Positions 1-5,458 of a DNA stretch of 5,458 bases are shown here, piece after piece; the first letter of the stretch is position 1; every line of letters starts with the position of its first letter. The stretch is from Proteiniphilum sp. UBA4084 (GTDB lineage Bacteria; Bacteroidota; Bacteroidia; Bacteroidales; Dysgonomonadaceae), in contig DFYK01000095.1 in assembly GCA_002383605.1 (NCBI GenBank), positions 1 through 5,458 of the forward strand, given 5' to 3'. The translations under genes and the position numbers were made by a program. Under the pieces are notes generated by a model that was given only the letters and a program-made list of their open reading frames with translations, was not told the origin of the DNA and did not search any database.

Positions 1-32
1 TTAGTTTTACACAAAGATATGTTATAGTTTTG

Positions 33-54
33 TAAGTTACAAATTTATAACTTA
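33..54. repeat. AT-rich inverted repeat (7-bp arms)
   Basis: Arms TAAGTTA (33-39) and TAACTTA (48-54) are perfect reverse complements separated by 8 nt. The dyad lies about 60-85 bp upstream of the -7 box of the following gene, so it could be an operator. It could also be part of the 3' end of a gene to the left of the window. The region is very AT-rich, so a chance dyad of this length is possible. Seen directly; function is inference. Confidence 0.35.
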
Positions 55-87
55 GTATTTTATAACTTGCAAAATACTGAGATTTTT
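54..87 (+). terminator. Possible hairpin followed by T-run (weak terminator or operator)
   Basis: Arms AGTATTTT (54-61) and AAAATACT (71-78) form a perfect 8-bp stem with a 9-nt loop, and a GATTTTT run follows at 81-87. This is the geometry of an intrinsic terminator for a + strand gene ending left of the window. The stem is almost all A-T, however, so it would be weak. Because it sits just upstream of the -33 box at 93, it may instead be a regulator-binding dyad. Its left arm starts on the last base of the preceding dyad (33-54). Confidence 0.3.
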
Positions 88-92
88 CCTGA

Positions 93-124
93 TTTGATTT
101 TACAATGTAAAAGGCCTATATTTG
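93..124 (+). promoter_or_regulatory. Bacteroidota-type promoter for the 2-hydroxyacid dehydrogenase-like gene
   Basis: A -33 box TTTG (93-96) and a -7 box TATATTTG (117-124) match the Bacteroidetes primary sigma consensus TTTG / TAnnTTTG, separated by 20 nt. Transcription would start a few bases past 124, giving a leader of roughly 15 nt before the ATG at 144. The leader is A-rich, with no Shine-Dalgarno, which is normal for this phylum. The spacing equals that of the minus-strand promoter at 1824-1855, which strengthens both calls. Confidence 0.7.
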
Positions 125-143
125 TAGAAAATCAAAAATCATT

Positions 144-1040
144 ATGTTTCAAAAATTGGTGGCGATAGAGCCTACAAGCCTGAACCCATCGGCGGAGAAA
201 GAATTATACTCTTTTGCCAACGAAGTCATTTTATTTTCCGATATACCCGGGAGTGACAACGAGATCGCAGCACGTATCGGCGATGCCGATGCGGTATTGC
301 TGAGTTATACCACCCAACTCGGGAAGGCTGCTTTGGAGCAGTGTCCCAATGTAAAGTATATTGGCATGTGCAACTCACTCTACTCTCCGGAGAGCGCCAA
401 TGTGGATATATATTATGCGAATAGCCGGGGAATTACCGTCACCGGTATCCGCGATTATGGCGATGAGGGTGTGGTGGAGTATGTCATCAGCGAACTGGTT
501 CGCTGCTTCCATGGCTTTGATCAGGACCCCTGGAACAGCATGGCAAGAGAGATTACAGGACTGAAGGCAGGGATCGTCGGACTCGGTAAATCGGGCGGCA
601 TGATTGCCGATGCACTCCACTTTTTTGGGGCTGAGATCAGCTATTTTGCCCGCAGCGAAAAGGAGGATGTCAAAGCAAAAGGATATCGTTTCCTTTCGTT
701 GGATGAACTGCTCGCAGAAAGCGAAATGATCTGCTGCTGCCTTAACCGGAACACCGTGCTGCTGCATGCACCACAGTTTGAAAAGTTGGGGAACAAAAAG
801 ATACTGTTCAACACCGGGCTGTCGCCCGCGTGGGATGAAGAACCATTTTTGAAGTGGTTGTCGGGAGATAACCTCTGTTTTTGCGATACCGTAGGTGCAT
901 TGGGAGGCGAACATCTGCTCAACCACCCCCACGTCCGCTGCATGCAGGTATCCACCGGTCGTACCCGTCAGGCATTCGACCGGTTAAGCGAGAAGGTGCT
1001 ACAGAATCTTTCCAACTTTACCGGAATCAAAATACAATAG
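144..1040 (+). CDS. D-2-hydroxyacid dehydrogenase-like NAD(P)-binding protein, catalytic residues apparently replaced
   Basis: A cytoplasmic protein of 298 aa, slightly short for the D-isomer-specific 2-hydroxyacid dehydrogenase family (about 310-330 aa). The family layout is clear. A split substrate domain includes the ANVDIYYANSRGI stretch (residues 85-97) and the helix entry DEGVVEYVISELV (107-119). A Rossmann domain follows with GLGKSG (146-151, GxGxxG). After strand beta-2 come Arg170 and Ser171 in place of the acidic residue that selects NAD, which suggests NADP(H). The family's catalytic Arg-Glu-His set is not evident. The NxxRG loop reads NTGLS (223-227, Arg to Leu226), the DVFE motif reads DTVG (248-251), and the TPH motif reads MQV (267-269). 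The protein may therefore be a divergent reductase with different chemistry or a non-catalytic cofactor binder; the substrate is unknown. The ATG at 144 is well placed 19 nt after the promoter -7 box, and the first residues lead into beta-1. The last 14 bp overlap the convergent aspartate dehydrogenase-like gene. There are no signal peptide or membrane segments. Confidence 0.85.
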   Translation: MFQKLVAIEPTSLNPSAEKELYSFANEVILFSDIPGSDNEIAARIGDADAVLLSYTTQLGKAALEQCPNVKYIGMCNSLYSPESANVDIYYANSRGITVTGIRDYGDEGVVEYVISELVRCFHGFDQDPWNSMAREITGLKAGIVGLGKSGGMIADALHFFGAEISYFARSEKEDVKAKGYRFLSLDELLAESEMICCCLNRNTVLLHAPQFEKLGNKKILFNTGLSPAWDEEPFLKWLSGDNLCFCDTVGALGGEHLLNHPHVRCMQVSTGRTRQAFDRLSEKVLQNLSNFTGIKIQ

Positions 1041-1818
1041 GCGAGACGATATTCTGTAATGTAGCTACGACCGACCATCCGGCAATTTCGGAAGTGGCGC
1101 TGAAGACATCCACCACGGCGTGTACCTGATCATTTTGTATCTCCACCCGTTGTCTGTCGCCTGCTGCGAAACGGGGAGTTGACTCCATGGTCACCTGTAG
1201 TTTCTCGGGGCCGACTGTTGCAAGAGAGGCAGCCACTGCCACATTCAGACCGGTGGGAAATACCCCTATTGCTTCCCTGGCCGTACCGGAAAAGACCTGT
1301 TTGTTTTCGGCTTCCATCTCAGCACTGTAGAAATGCGATCTCCTGAATGCACGCACCCCTTTTTCATTGAAGAAACGGGCGGAGGCATTTCCCATCAGCG
1401 TGGCTGTTCGCAATACGTCGAACCCTCCCGTAGCTCCTGAAGCGAGATATACCCGTGCACCATGTGCTGTAGCTGTTTCCTTCACTGCTTCCAGAAAACT
1501 GATATCGGCCAGTGCGCCAATGGACAAAGTCACAATGGAAGTACCATTTTTCAGGGTTGGGAACGTAAGCTCCTTCATCGCCACGGGTGAAGCAGCCTCC
1601 ACCAGAAAATCGGGTTTTAAAGCGAGCAGTTCTTCCAGTGAAGTACACGCTTTGCAGACCCTTCCCGCCTGCTCCATCTTCGCAGCCAGCCTCTCGGCCT
1701 TTGCCGCAGTCCGCGAATATATGCCCACCAGATCATACTCGGGCAACAACCCGTTTAACAGGGCATCCGCCACAATATCGGCCAGATAACCACAACCTAC
1801 AATCACAAGTTTTTTCAT
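1027..1818 (-). CDS. L-aspartate dehydrogenase (NadX)-like / DUF108 domain protein
   Basis: A cytoplasmic protein of 263 aa, the normal length for NadX-type aspartate dehydrogenases, which oxidise L-aspartate to iminoaspartate for NAD synthesis. Visible family motifs are the N-terminal Rossmann strand and GCGYLA turn (residues 8-13), VEAAS (73-77), SIGALAD (99-105), LASGATGGFD (125-134) and the DUF108 signature GTAREAIGVFP...LNVAVAASLA (178-200). The C-terminal family motifs N-x-H-E-I, with the catalytic His, and ENPKTS are not conserved. The first reads roughly RQRVEI (222-227) and the second SATSEIA (240-246). True aspartate dehydrogenase activity is therefore doubtful. An in-frame ATG at 1866 would add 16 residues (279 aa). 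I prefer 1818 because MKKLVIVGCG places Met directly before Rossmann beta-1, and the only good promoter lies between the two ATGs. That promoter would give an almost leaderless mRNA. No nadA, nadB or nadC is nearby. The 3' end overlaps the convergent gene by 14 bp. Confidence 0.82.
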   Translation of the reverse strand: MKKLVIVGCGYLADIVADALLNGLLPEYDLVGIYSRTAAKAERLAAKMEQAGRVCKACTSLEELLALKPDFLVEAASPVAMKELTFPTLKNGTSIVTLSIGALADISFLEAVKETATAHGARVYLASGATGGFDVLRTATLMGNASARFFNEKGVRAFRRSHFYSAEMEAENKQVFSGTAREAIGVFPTGLNVAVAASLATVGPEKLQVTMESTPRFAAGDRQRVEIQNDQVHAVVDVFSATSEIAGWSVVATLQNIVSPIVF

Positions 1819-1823
1819 GCTGG

Positions 1824-1855
1824 CAAAGATACCGCCTTTCGGATAAATTCCCAAA
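1824..1855 (-). promoter_or_regulatory. Bacteroidota-type promoter for the aspartate dehydrogenase-like gene
   Basis: Read on the minus strand, a -33 box TTTG (1855-1852) and a -7 box TATCTTTG (1831-1824) match the consensus TTTG / TAnnTTTG with a 20-nt spacer, the same spacing as at 93-124. Only 5 nt separate the -7 box from the ATG at 1818, so the transcript would have a leader of a couple of bases at most. If this promoter is used, the upstream in-frame ATG at 1866 is outside the mRNA. No other TAnnTTTG on this strand is visible between 1867 and 1974. Confidence 0.55.
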
Positions 1856-1938
1856 TAGCCATTCATAGAAAATGAAAACTCCCTAAGTCACGTTATTAAT
1901 CCCTTTATTGCTTAATCGCTCAAAATAAACTGAGATAA

Positions 1939-1969
1939 TTTCTTAAACAAAATAATTACAGTAAATTTG
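1939..1969 (+). promoter_or_regulatory. Bacteroidota-type promoter for the GH3-GH20 operon
   Basis: A perfect -7 box TAAATTTG lies at 1962-1969, with a weaker -33 box TTTC at 1939-1942 and a 19-nt spacer. The predicted transcription start falls at about 1973, next to the ATG at 1975. The GH3 gene is then either translated from a near-leaderless message or starts at the second in-frame ATG (2008) behind an A-rich leader of about 35 nt. It is divergent from the promoter at 1824-1855; the two -7 boxes lie about 130 bp apart. Confidence 0.55.
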
Positions 1970-1974
1970 AGGAA

Positions 1975-4842
1975 ATGAAACGACTCACACGAAAAATAAG
2001 AAAAAGAATGCGAATTTTTGCGATTACCCCCATTATCGGATTATTTTATTTAATCTCCATATCTGTCTGCGGACAAGACAAGATAGACATTCCGGACAGA
2101 TATCTCCCCGGAAATAAACAGATTTATCAAAAAGGCTGGATCGACTTCAACAAAAATGGGAGAATGGATGTCTATGAAAATTCGGAAGCAGATATCGAGA
2201 AACGGATTGCTGATCTGATCAGCCAAATGACACTGGAAGAGAAGACCAATCAGATGGTCACCCTCTACGGATACGGCAGGGTGCTGGAAGACGACCTTCC
2301 CACCCCGGAATGGAAAAACAGGCTTTGGAAAGACGGGATAGGTGCCATAGACGAACACCTGAACGGCTTCCGTCAGTGGGGACTTCCACCCTCTGACAAC
2401 CCTTATGTCTGGCCGGCGTCACGCCACGCCTGGGCGTTGAATGAGGTACAGCGTTTTTTCATTGAAGAGACACGGTTGGGAATTCCGGTGGATTTCACAA
2501 ACGAAGGCATCCGGGGTGTGGAAAGCTACATGGCCACCAATTTCCCCACACAACTGGGACTAGGTCATACATGGAACAAAGATCTTGTGGAGAAGGTGGG
2601 TTATATTACCGGCCGGGAAGCACGACTTCTGGGCTATACCAACGTATATGCGCCCATCCTCGATGTTGGCCGTGACCAACGGTGGGGCAGATACGAAGAG
2701 GTATACGGGGAGAGTCCCTTTTTGGTGGCCGAGCTGGGTATATCCATGGTTCAGGGGCTACAAAAAGATTTCCAGGTCGCCTCAACCGGAAAGCACTATG
2801 CCGCCTACAGCAATAATAAGGGAGGCAGGGAAGGCATGTCGCGAGTAGACCCGCAAATGTCGCCACGGGAAGTGGAGAATGTGCACATGTACCCCTGGGA
2901 GCGGGTAATCAGGGAGGCAGGGTTGCTGGGTGTGATGAGCGCCTACAACGATTATGACGGTTTCCCTATCCAGAGTAGCTACTACTGGCTCACCACCCGG
3001 CTAAGAAAAGAGATGGGCTTTAGGGGCTACGTCGTCTCCGACAGCGACGCTGTGGAATACCTCTACTCCAAACACGGTACCGCATCCGACATGAAAGAGG
3101 CGGTATACCAGTCGGTGATGGCCGGCCTCAATGTGCGTTGTACCTTCCGCTCGCCCGACTCCTATGTGTTACCGCTGCGTGATCTGATCCGGGAAGGGGC
3201 GATTGACATGGAGACGATCGACGAGAGGGTAAGAGATATTCTACGGGTGAAATTCCTCGTGGGTCTGTTTGACTCCCCCTATCAAACAGATCTGAAACAG
3301 GCCGATGCCGAAGTTAATTCGGAAGAGCATCAGAAGGTAGCGCTTCAAGCCTCGCGTGAGAGCATCGTATTATTAAAAAACAACAAAAACATCTTGCCCC
3401 TGAAAAAGGCAGACATTCAAACCATCGCCGTATGCGGACCGAATGCCGACGATGCCTCTTATTCCCTGACCCACTACGGTCCTCTGGCCGTGGAGGTGAA
3501 AACCGTATTGAACGGAATCCGAGACAAGGCAGGAGACGACATTGAAGTACTGTACACAAAAGGGTGCAACATCGTGGATGCACACTGGCCGGACTCGGAA
3601 ATTATCGATTACCCGATCACGGACGTGGAACAAGCCGAGATTGACAAAGCCGTGGCCAACGCCATGAAAAGCGATGTGGCTGTGGTGGTGCTGGGAGGAA
3701 ACAGCCGTACTGCCGGTGAAAACAAGTCCCGGACATCACTTGATCTGCCTGGACGGCAACTCGATTTATTAAAAGCAATTCATGCTACGGGCAAACCCGT
3801 GGTGCTGGTTCTGATTAACGGGCGTCCCCTGTCCATCAACTGGGCAGACAGGAATATCCCGGGAATTATTGAAGCATGGTATCCCGGATCACAGGGAGGA
3901 ACGGCCGTAGCCGAAGTACTCTTCGGGGATTATAACCCGGGAGGGAAACTGACCGTAACCTTCCCCAAGACTGTGGGACAGATTCCGTTCAACTTCCCGG
4001 CAAAACCAGCTTCACAAGTCGACGGTGGACGTACTCCCGGTCTAAATGGGAACCAGAGCCGAGTGAACGGAGCCTTGTATCCTTTTGGATATGGCCTGAG
4101 CTACACCACCTTTGCCTATTCAGACCTGCAGCTTTCGAAAGAAGACATTACCGACAAAGAGAGCATTTTCGTCACAGTAAAAGTAAAAAATACCGGCAAC
4201 CTGGCCGGCGATGAAGTTGTGCAACTCTACACCAGGGATGTATTAAGTTCGGTCACCACCTATGAGAAGAACCTGCGTGGTTTCGAAAGGATTCACCTGC
4301 AGCCCGGTGAGGAAAAGGAGATACAGTTTGACATTCACCCCCGCGATTTAAAACTTTTGAATAGTGACAACGAGTGGGTAATTGAACCGGGTGAATTCAG
4401 GGTGATGATCGGCGCCTCGTCGGAGGATATCAGGCTGAGCCAATCTTTCTTCGTGCTGGGAGAAGGATTCGACAAATACAAGCTGGTAGCAACCCCGTTG
4501 GTGACTTCCGATCCGCAGACCTCTGACGCACTGAATGTACTGGACAAAGACCAGGACTCATTTTGGGAAGGACATACAGGATACTTTCTTACCTTCCCGC
4601 TGAACGAAAACATACCGCTGGATCACATCGCAATACGTTGGCACAAAGAGAGTGACCCGCAGGCAGTTTTTGAAATACAGATATCCAGTGGCGGCGGACA
4701 GTTTATCACCGTCTTCAAAGGTTCGCCTATGGAATTAAACAAAGTAAAAAAATACAGATTCAATGAGACTGCCGGTACAGATCTGAGAATCAAAATTTTA
4801 TCGGGTCATGTAAAAATCTCCAACATTGAGTTTACCCAATAA
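1975..4842 (+). CDS. Exported glycoside hydrolase family 3 enzyme with EF-hand-like loop and discoidin-like C-terminus
   Basis: A 955-aa retaining exo-glycosidase removing beta-linked sugars from non-reducing ends, predicted periplasmic or surface-located. Basic n-region, hydrophobic stretch about 13-31, likely signal cleavage near VCG|QDK (33/34); Cys32 lacks a good lipobox. An EF-hand-like loop (DFNKNGRMDVYE, 57-68) precedes the GH3 N-terminal barrel (about 75-430), with WGRYEE (237-242), KH (273-274) and the nucleophile Asp356 in VVSDSDAV. The C-terminal alpha/beta domain (about 455-675) carries the likely acid/base Glu582 in AGENKSR. An FnIII-like domain follows (about 730-810). The tail (about 840-955) resembles an F5/8-type-C/CBM32 sandwich (NVLDKDQDSFWEG, then SNIEF at the end). 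The SDSDAV plus AGLNVRC (384-390) pattern resembles the beta-xylosidase/arabinofuranosidase branch more than SDW-type beta-glucosidases. It lacks the NagZ KHFPGHG motif, so NagZ-type N-acetylglucosaminidase is unlikely. Substrate is unproven. An alternative start, Met12 at 2008, gives a more usual signal peptide and a 944-aa protein, and fits the promoter. First gene of an operon with GH20. Confidence 0.93.
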   Translation: MKRLTRKIRKRMRIFAITPIIGLFYLISISVCGQDKIDIPDRYLPGNKQIYQKGWIDFNKNGRMDVYENSEADIEKRIADLISQMTLEEKTNQMVTLYGYGRVLEDDLPTPEWKNRLWKDGIGAIDEHLNGFRQWGLPPSDNPYVWPASRHAWALNEVQRFFIEETRLGIPVDFTNEGIRGVESYMATNFPTQLGLGHTWNKDLVEKVGYITGREARLLGYTNVYAPILDVGRDQRWGRYEEVYGESPFLVAELGISMVQGLQKDFQVASTGKHYAAYSNNKGGREGMSRVDPQMSPREVENVHMYPWERVIREAGLLGVMSAYNDYDGFPIQSSYYWLTTRLRKEMGFRGYVVSDSDAVEYLYSKHGTASDMKEAVYQSVMAGLNVRCTFRSPDSYVLPLRDLIREGAIDMETIDERVRDILRVKFLVGLFDSPYQTDLKQADAEVNSEEHQKVALQASRESIVLLKNNKNILPLKKADIQTIAVCGPNADDASYSLTHYGPLAVEVKTVLNGIRDKAGDDIEVLYTKGCNIVDAHWPDSEIIDYPITDVEQAEIDKAVANAMKSDVAVVVLGGNSRTAGENKSRTSLDLPGRQLDLLKAIHATGKPVVLVLINGRPLSINWADRNIPGIIEAWYPGSQGGTAVAEVLFGDYNPGGKLTVTFPKTVGQIPFNFPAKPASQVDGGRTPGLNGNQSRVNGALYPFGYGLSYTTFAYSDLQLSKEDITDKESIFVTVKVKNTGNLAGDEVVQLYTRDVLSSVTTYEKNLRGFERIHLQPGEEKEIQFDIHPRDLKLLNSDNEWVIEPGEFRVMIGASSEDIRLSQSFFVLGEGFDKYKLVATPLVTSDPQTSDALNVLDKDQDSFWEGHTGYFLTFPLNENIPLDHIAIRWHKESDPQAVFEIQISSGGGQFITVFKGSPMELNKVKKYRFNETAGTDLRIKILSGHVKISNIEFTQ
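2143..2178 (+). other. EF-hand-like calcium-binding loop encoded in the GH3 gene
   Basis: Residues 57-68 read DFNKNGRMDVYE. They fit the 12-residue EF-hand loop at every key position: Asp1, Asn3, Asn5, Gly6, a hydrophobic residue at 8, Asp9 and Glu12. The loop lies between the signal peptide and the GH3 barrel. Motif seen directly; calcium binding is inferred from the family pattern. It may stabilise the N-terminal segment rather than take part in catalysis. Confidence 0.6.
4492..4839 (+). other. Discoidin-like (F5/8 type C / CBM32-like) C-terminal domain of the GH3 protein
   Basis: Residues about 840-955 lie beyond the FnIII-like domain that normally ends this GH3 type. They show the usual discoidin sequence flow: an ALNVLDKDQDSFWEG opening (852-866), a YFLTFPL strand (870-876), an LDHIAIRW strand (882-889), FEIQISSGGGQF (899-910), KYRFNE (926-931), LRIKIL (937-942) and a closing ISNIEF (948-953). 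Such domains often bind galactose- or amino-sugar-containing glycans. Binding here is inference, and the similarity is weak enough that a profile search is required. Confidence 0.55.
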
Positions 4843-4865
4843 AAGTAACCAAAAGAAGATATTAA

Positions 4866-5458
4866 ATGATGAAAAAGACTTTGACTCTTTTGATGATAAT
4901 GCTGGTAAGCGCGCCCGGTGCTTCCGCACAAGAAATCACCCCCCGCCCGAATCATTATGAGACCCAGGCGGGTACGGTAAACTTACCGCGGACAATCACC
5001 ATCACCGCCGACAATGAATTCGACGATCTGATTCCGGATTTCGTGGAGACTGCCCAAAAGTTTTCGATCCGCACACAGACGAAAAAGAAAAACGGATTCA
5101 TCCGGCTCACCAAAAATAAGGCACTCAACAATCCGGAAGAATACCGGATAAGGATTGCCCCAACAGGCATCCTCATTGAAGCCGGCTCCTCAAACGGTTG
5201 TTTCTACGGCCTGCAGTCAACCTTGCAGTTAATTATCAGTGCCGGCAAGGAAGGGACCCTGCCCCTGGCCGTCATTCAGGATAAACCCCGTTTTGGCTGG
5301 AGAGGTGTGATGGTGGACGAATCCCGTCATTTTATCGGAAAAGCGGAAATTATGAGGTTGCTGGACTTTATGGCGATGTATAAGCTCAATAAATTTCACT
5401 GGCACCTTACCGATTCACAAGGATGGCGCATCGAGATCAAAAAATATCCGCTGCTGAC
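4866..5458 (+). CDS. GH20 beta-N-acetylhexosaminidase, N-terminal part (runs off the right edge)
   Basis: The first 197 codons of a GH20 exo-enzyme that removes terminal beta-GlcNAc or GalNAc by substrate-assisted catalysis. A clear type I signal peptide has basic KK, a hydrophobic core and cleavage at ASA|QE (21/22), so it is exported. Residues about 24-140 form the small alpha/beta GH20b domain, ending in NGCFYGLQSTLQLI (110-123). The barrel then opens with PRFGWRGVMVDESRHF (141-156), where Arg154 matches the conserved Arg that grips the -1 sugar. It continues with the hallmark KFHWHLTDSQGWR (176-188). The catalytic Asp-Glu pair lies beyond the window, so activity cannot be judged. ATG is doubled (4866 and 4869); either gives the same signal peptide type. 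The gene begins 23 nt after the GH3 stop behind an A-rich stretch with only a weak AGAAG-like site, so it is almost surely co-transcribed with GH3. Confidence 0.93.
   Translation, partial: MMKKTLTLLMIMLVSAPGASAQEITPRPNHYETQAGTVNLPRTITITADNEFDDLIPDFVETAQKFSIRTQTKKKNGFIRLTKNKALNNPEEYRIRIAPTGILIEAGSSNGCFYGLQSTLQLIISAGKEGTLPLAVIQDKPRFGWRGVMVDESRHFIGKAEIMRLLDFMAMYKLNKFHWHLTDSQGWRIEIKKYPLL

Noticed and set aside
375..932. Long minus-strand open frame (185 aa) antisense to the 2-hydroxyacid dehydrogenase-like gene
   Set aside because: The opposite strand carries clear family motifs over the same stretch; this translation shows no domain or signal and has no promoter or A-rich leader.
1041..1100. 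Search for a bidirectional terminator between the convergent genes
   Set aside because: The genes overlap, and no GC-rich hairpin with a T-run is visible near the junction.
1367..1789. Plus-strand open frame (140 aa) inside the aspartate dehydrogenase-like gene
   Set aside because: Rich in Ala, Ser and Pro, as expected from the complement of a real gene; the minus-strand frame has strong DUF108 motifs.
1027..1866. Longer form of the aspartate dehydrogenase-like protein starting at the ATG at 1866
   Set aside because: It adds 16 residues before the Rossmann strand, unlike the family, and the best promoter lies inside that extension. Kept only as an alternative.
1919..1934. Short inverted repeat CTCA/TGAG in the divergent intergenic region
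   Set aside because: Only 4-bp arms in AT-rich DNA; expected by chance.
2060..2080. Lipoprotein signal at Cys32 of the GH3 protein
   Set aside because: The residues before Cys are I-S-V; Val at -1 does not fit a lipobox, and VCG|QDK fits signal peptidase I.
4955..5176. Minus-strand open frame (73 aa) within the GH20 gene
   Set aside because: Shadow of the GH20 coding frame, which carries signal peptide and GH20 motifs.

Overview
The window looks like part of the chromosome of a member of the Bacteroidota, probably order Bacteroidales. The evidence is three AT-rich upstream regions that carry the phylum's TAnnTTTG -7 promoter box (two of them with a TTTG -33 box exactly 20 nt upstream), A-rich leaders without a strong Shine-Dalgarno, and a pair of secreted glycoside hydrolases of the kind common in that group. 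Coding DNA is near-balanced in GC and the intergenic DNA is clearly AT-rich. No genus can be named safely from the sequence alone.

Layout: positions 1-143 are an AT-rich, dyad-rich leader with a good promoter. Positions 144-1040 (+) encode a D-2-hydroxyacid-dehydrogenase-fold protein. Positions 1027-1818 (-) encode an L-aspartate-dehydrogenase (NadX)/DUF108-type protein. It is convergent with the first gene and overlaps its 3' end by 14 bp. A 156-bp divergent intergenic region (1819-1974) holds two back-to-back promoters. Positions 1975-4842 (+) encode a large exported glycoside hydrolase family 3 (GH3) enzyme with an EF-hand-like loop before the barrel and a discoidin-like C-terminal extension. 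After only 23 nt, a GH20 beta-N-acetylhexosaminidase begins at 4866 and runs off the right edge. No RNA gene, mobile element, CRISPR array, SusC/SusD pair or regulator is visible.

How the genes fit together: GH3 and GH20 are almost certainly one operon and should act in the periplasm or at the cell surface on non-reducing ends of a glycan. GH20 points to GlcNAc/GalNAc-containing material, while the GH3 active-site signature looks more like the beta-xylosidase/arabinofuranosidase branch, so the substrate is open. The two left-hand genes are cytoplasmic nucleotide-dependent oxidoreductase folds. By motif reading, both appear to lack the catalytic residues that define their families. That is the most interesting feature of the window, but it rests on alignment by eye. 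I see no clear novel multi-gene system.
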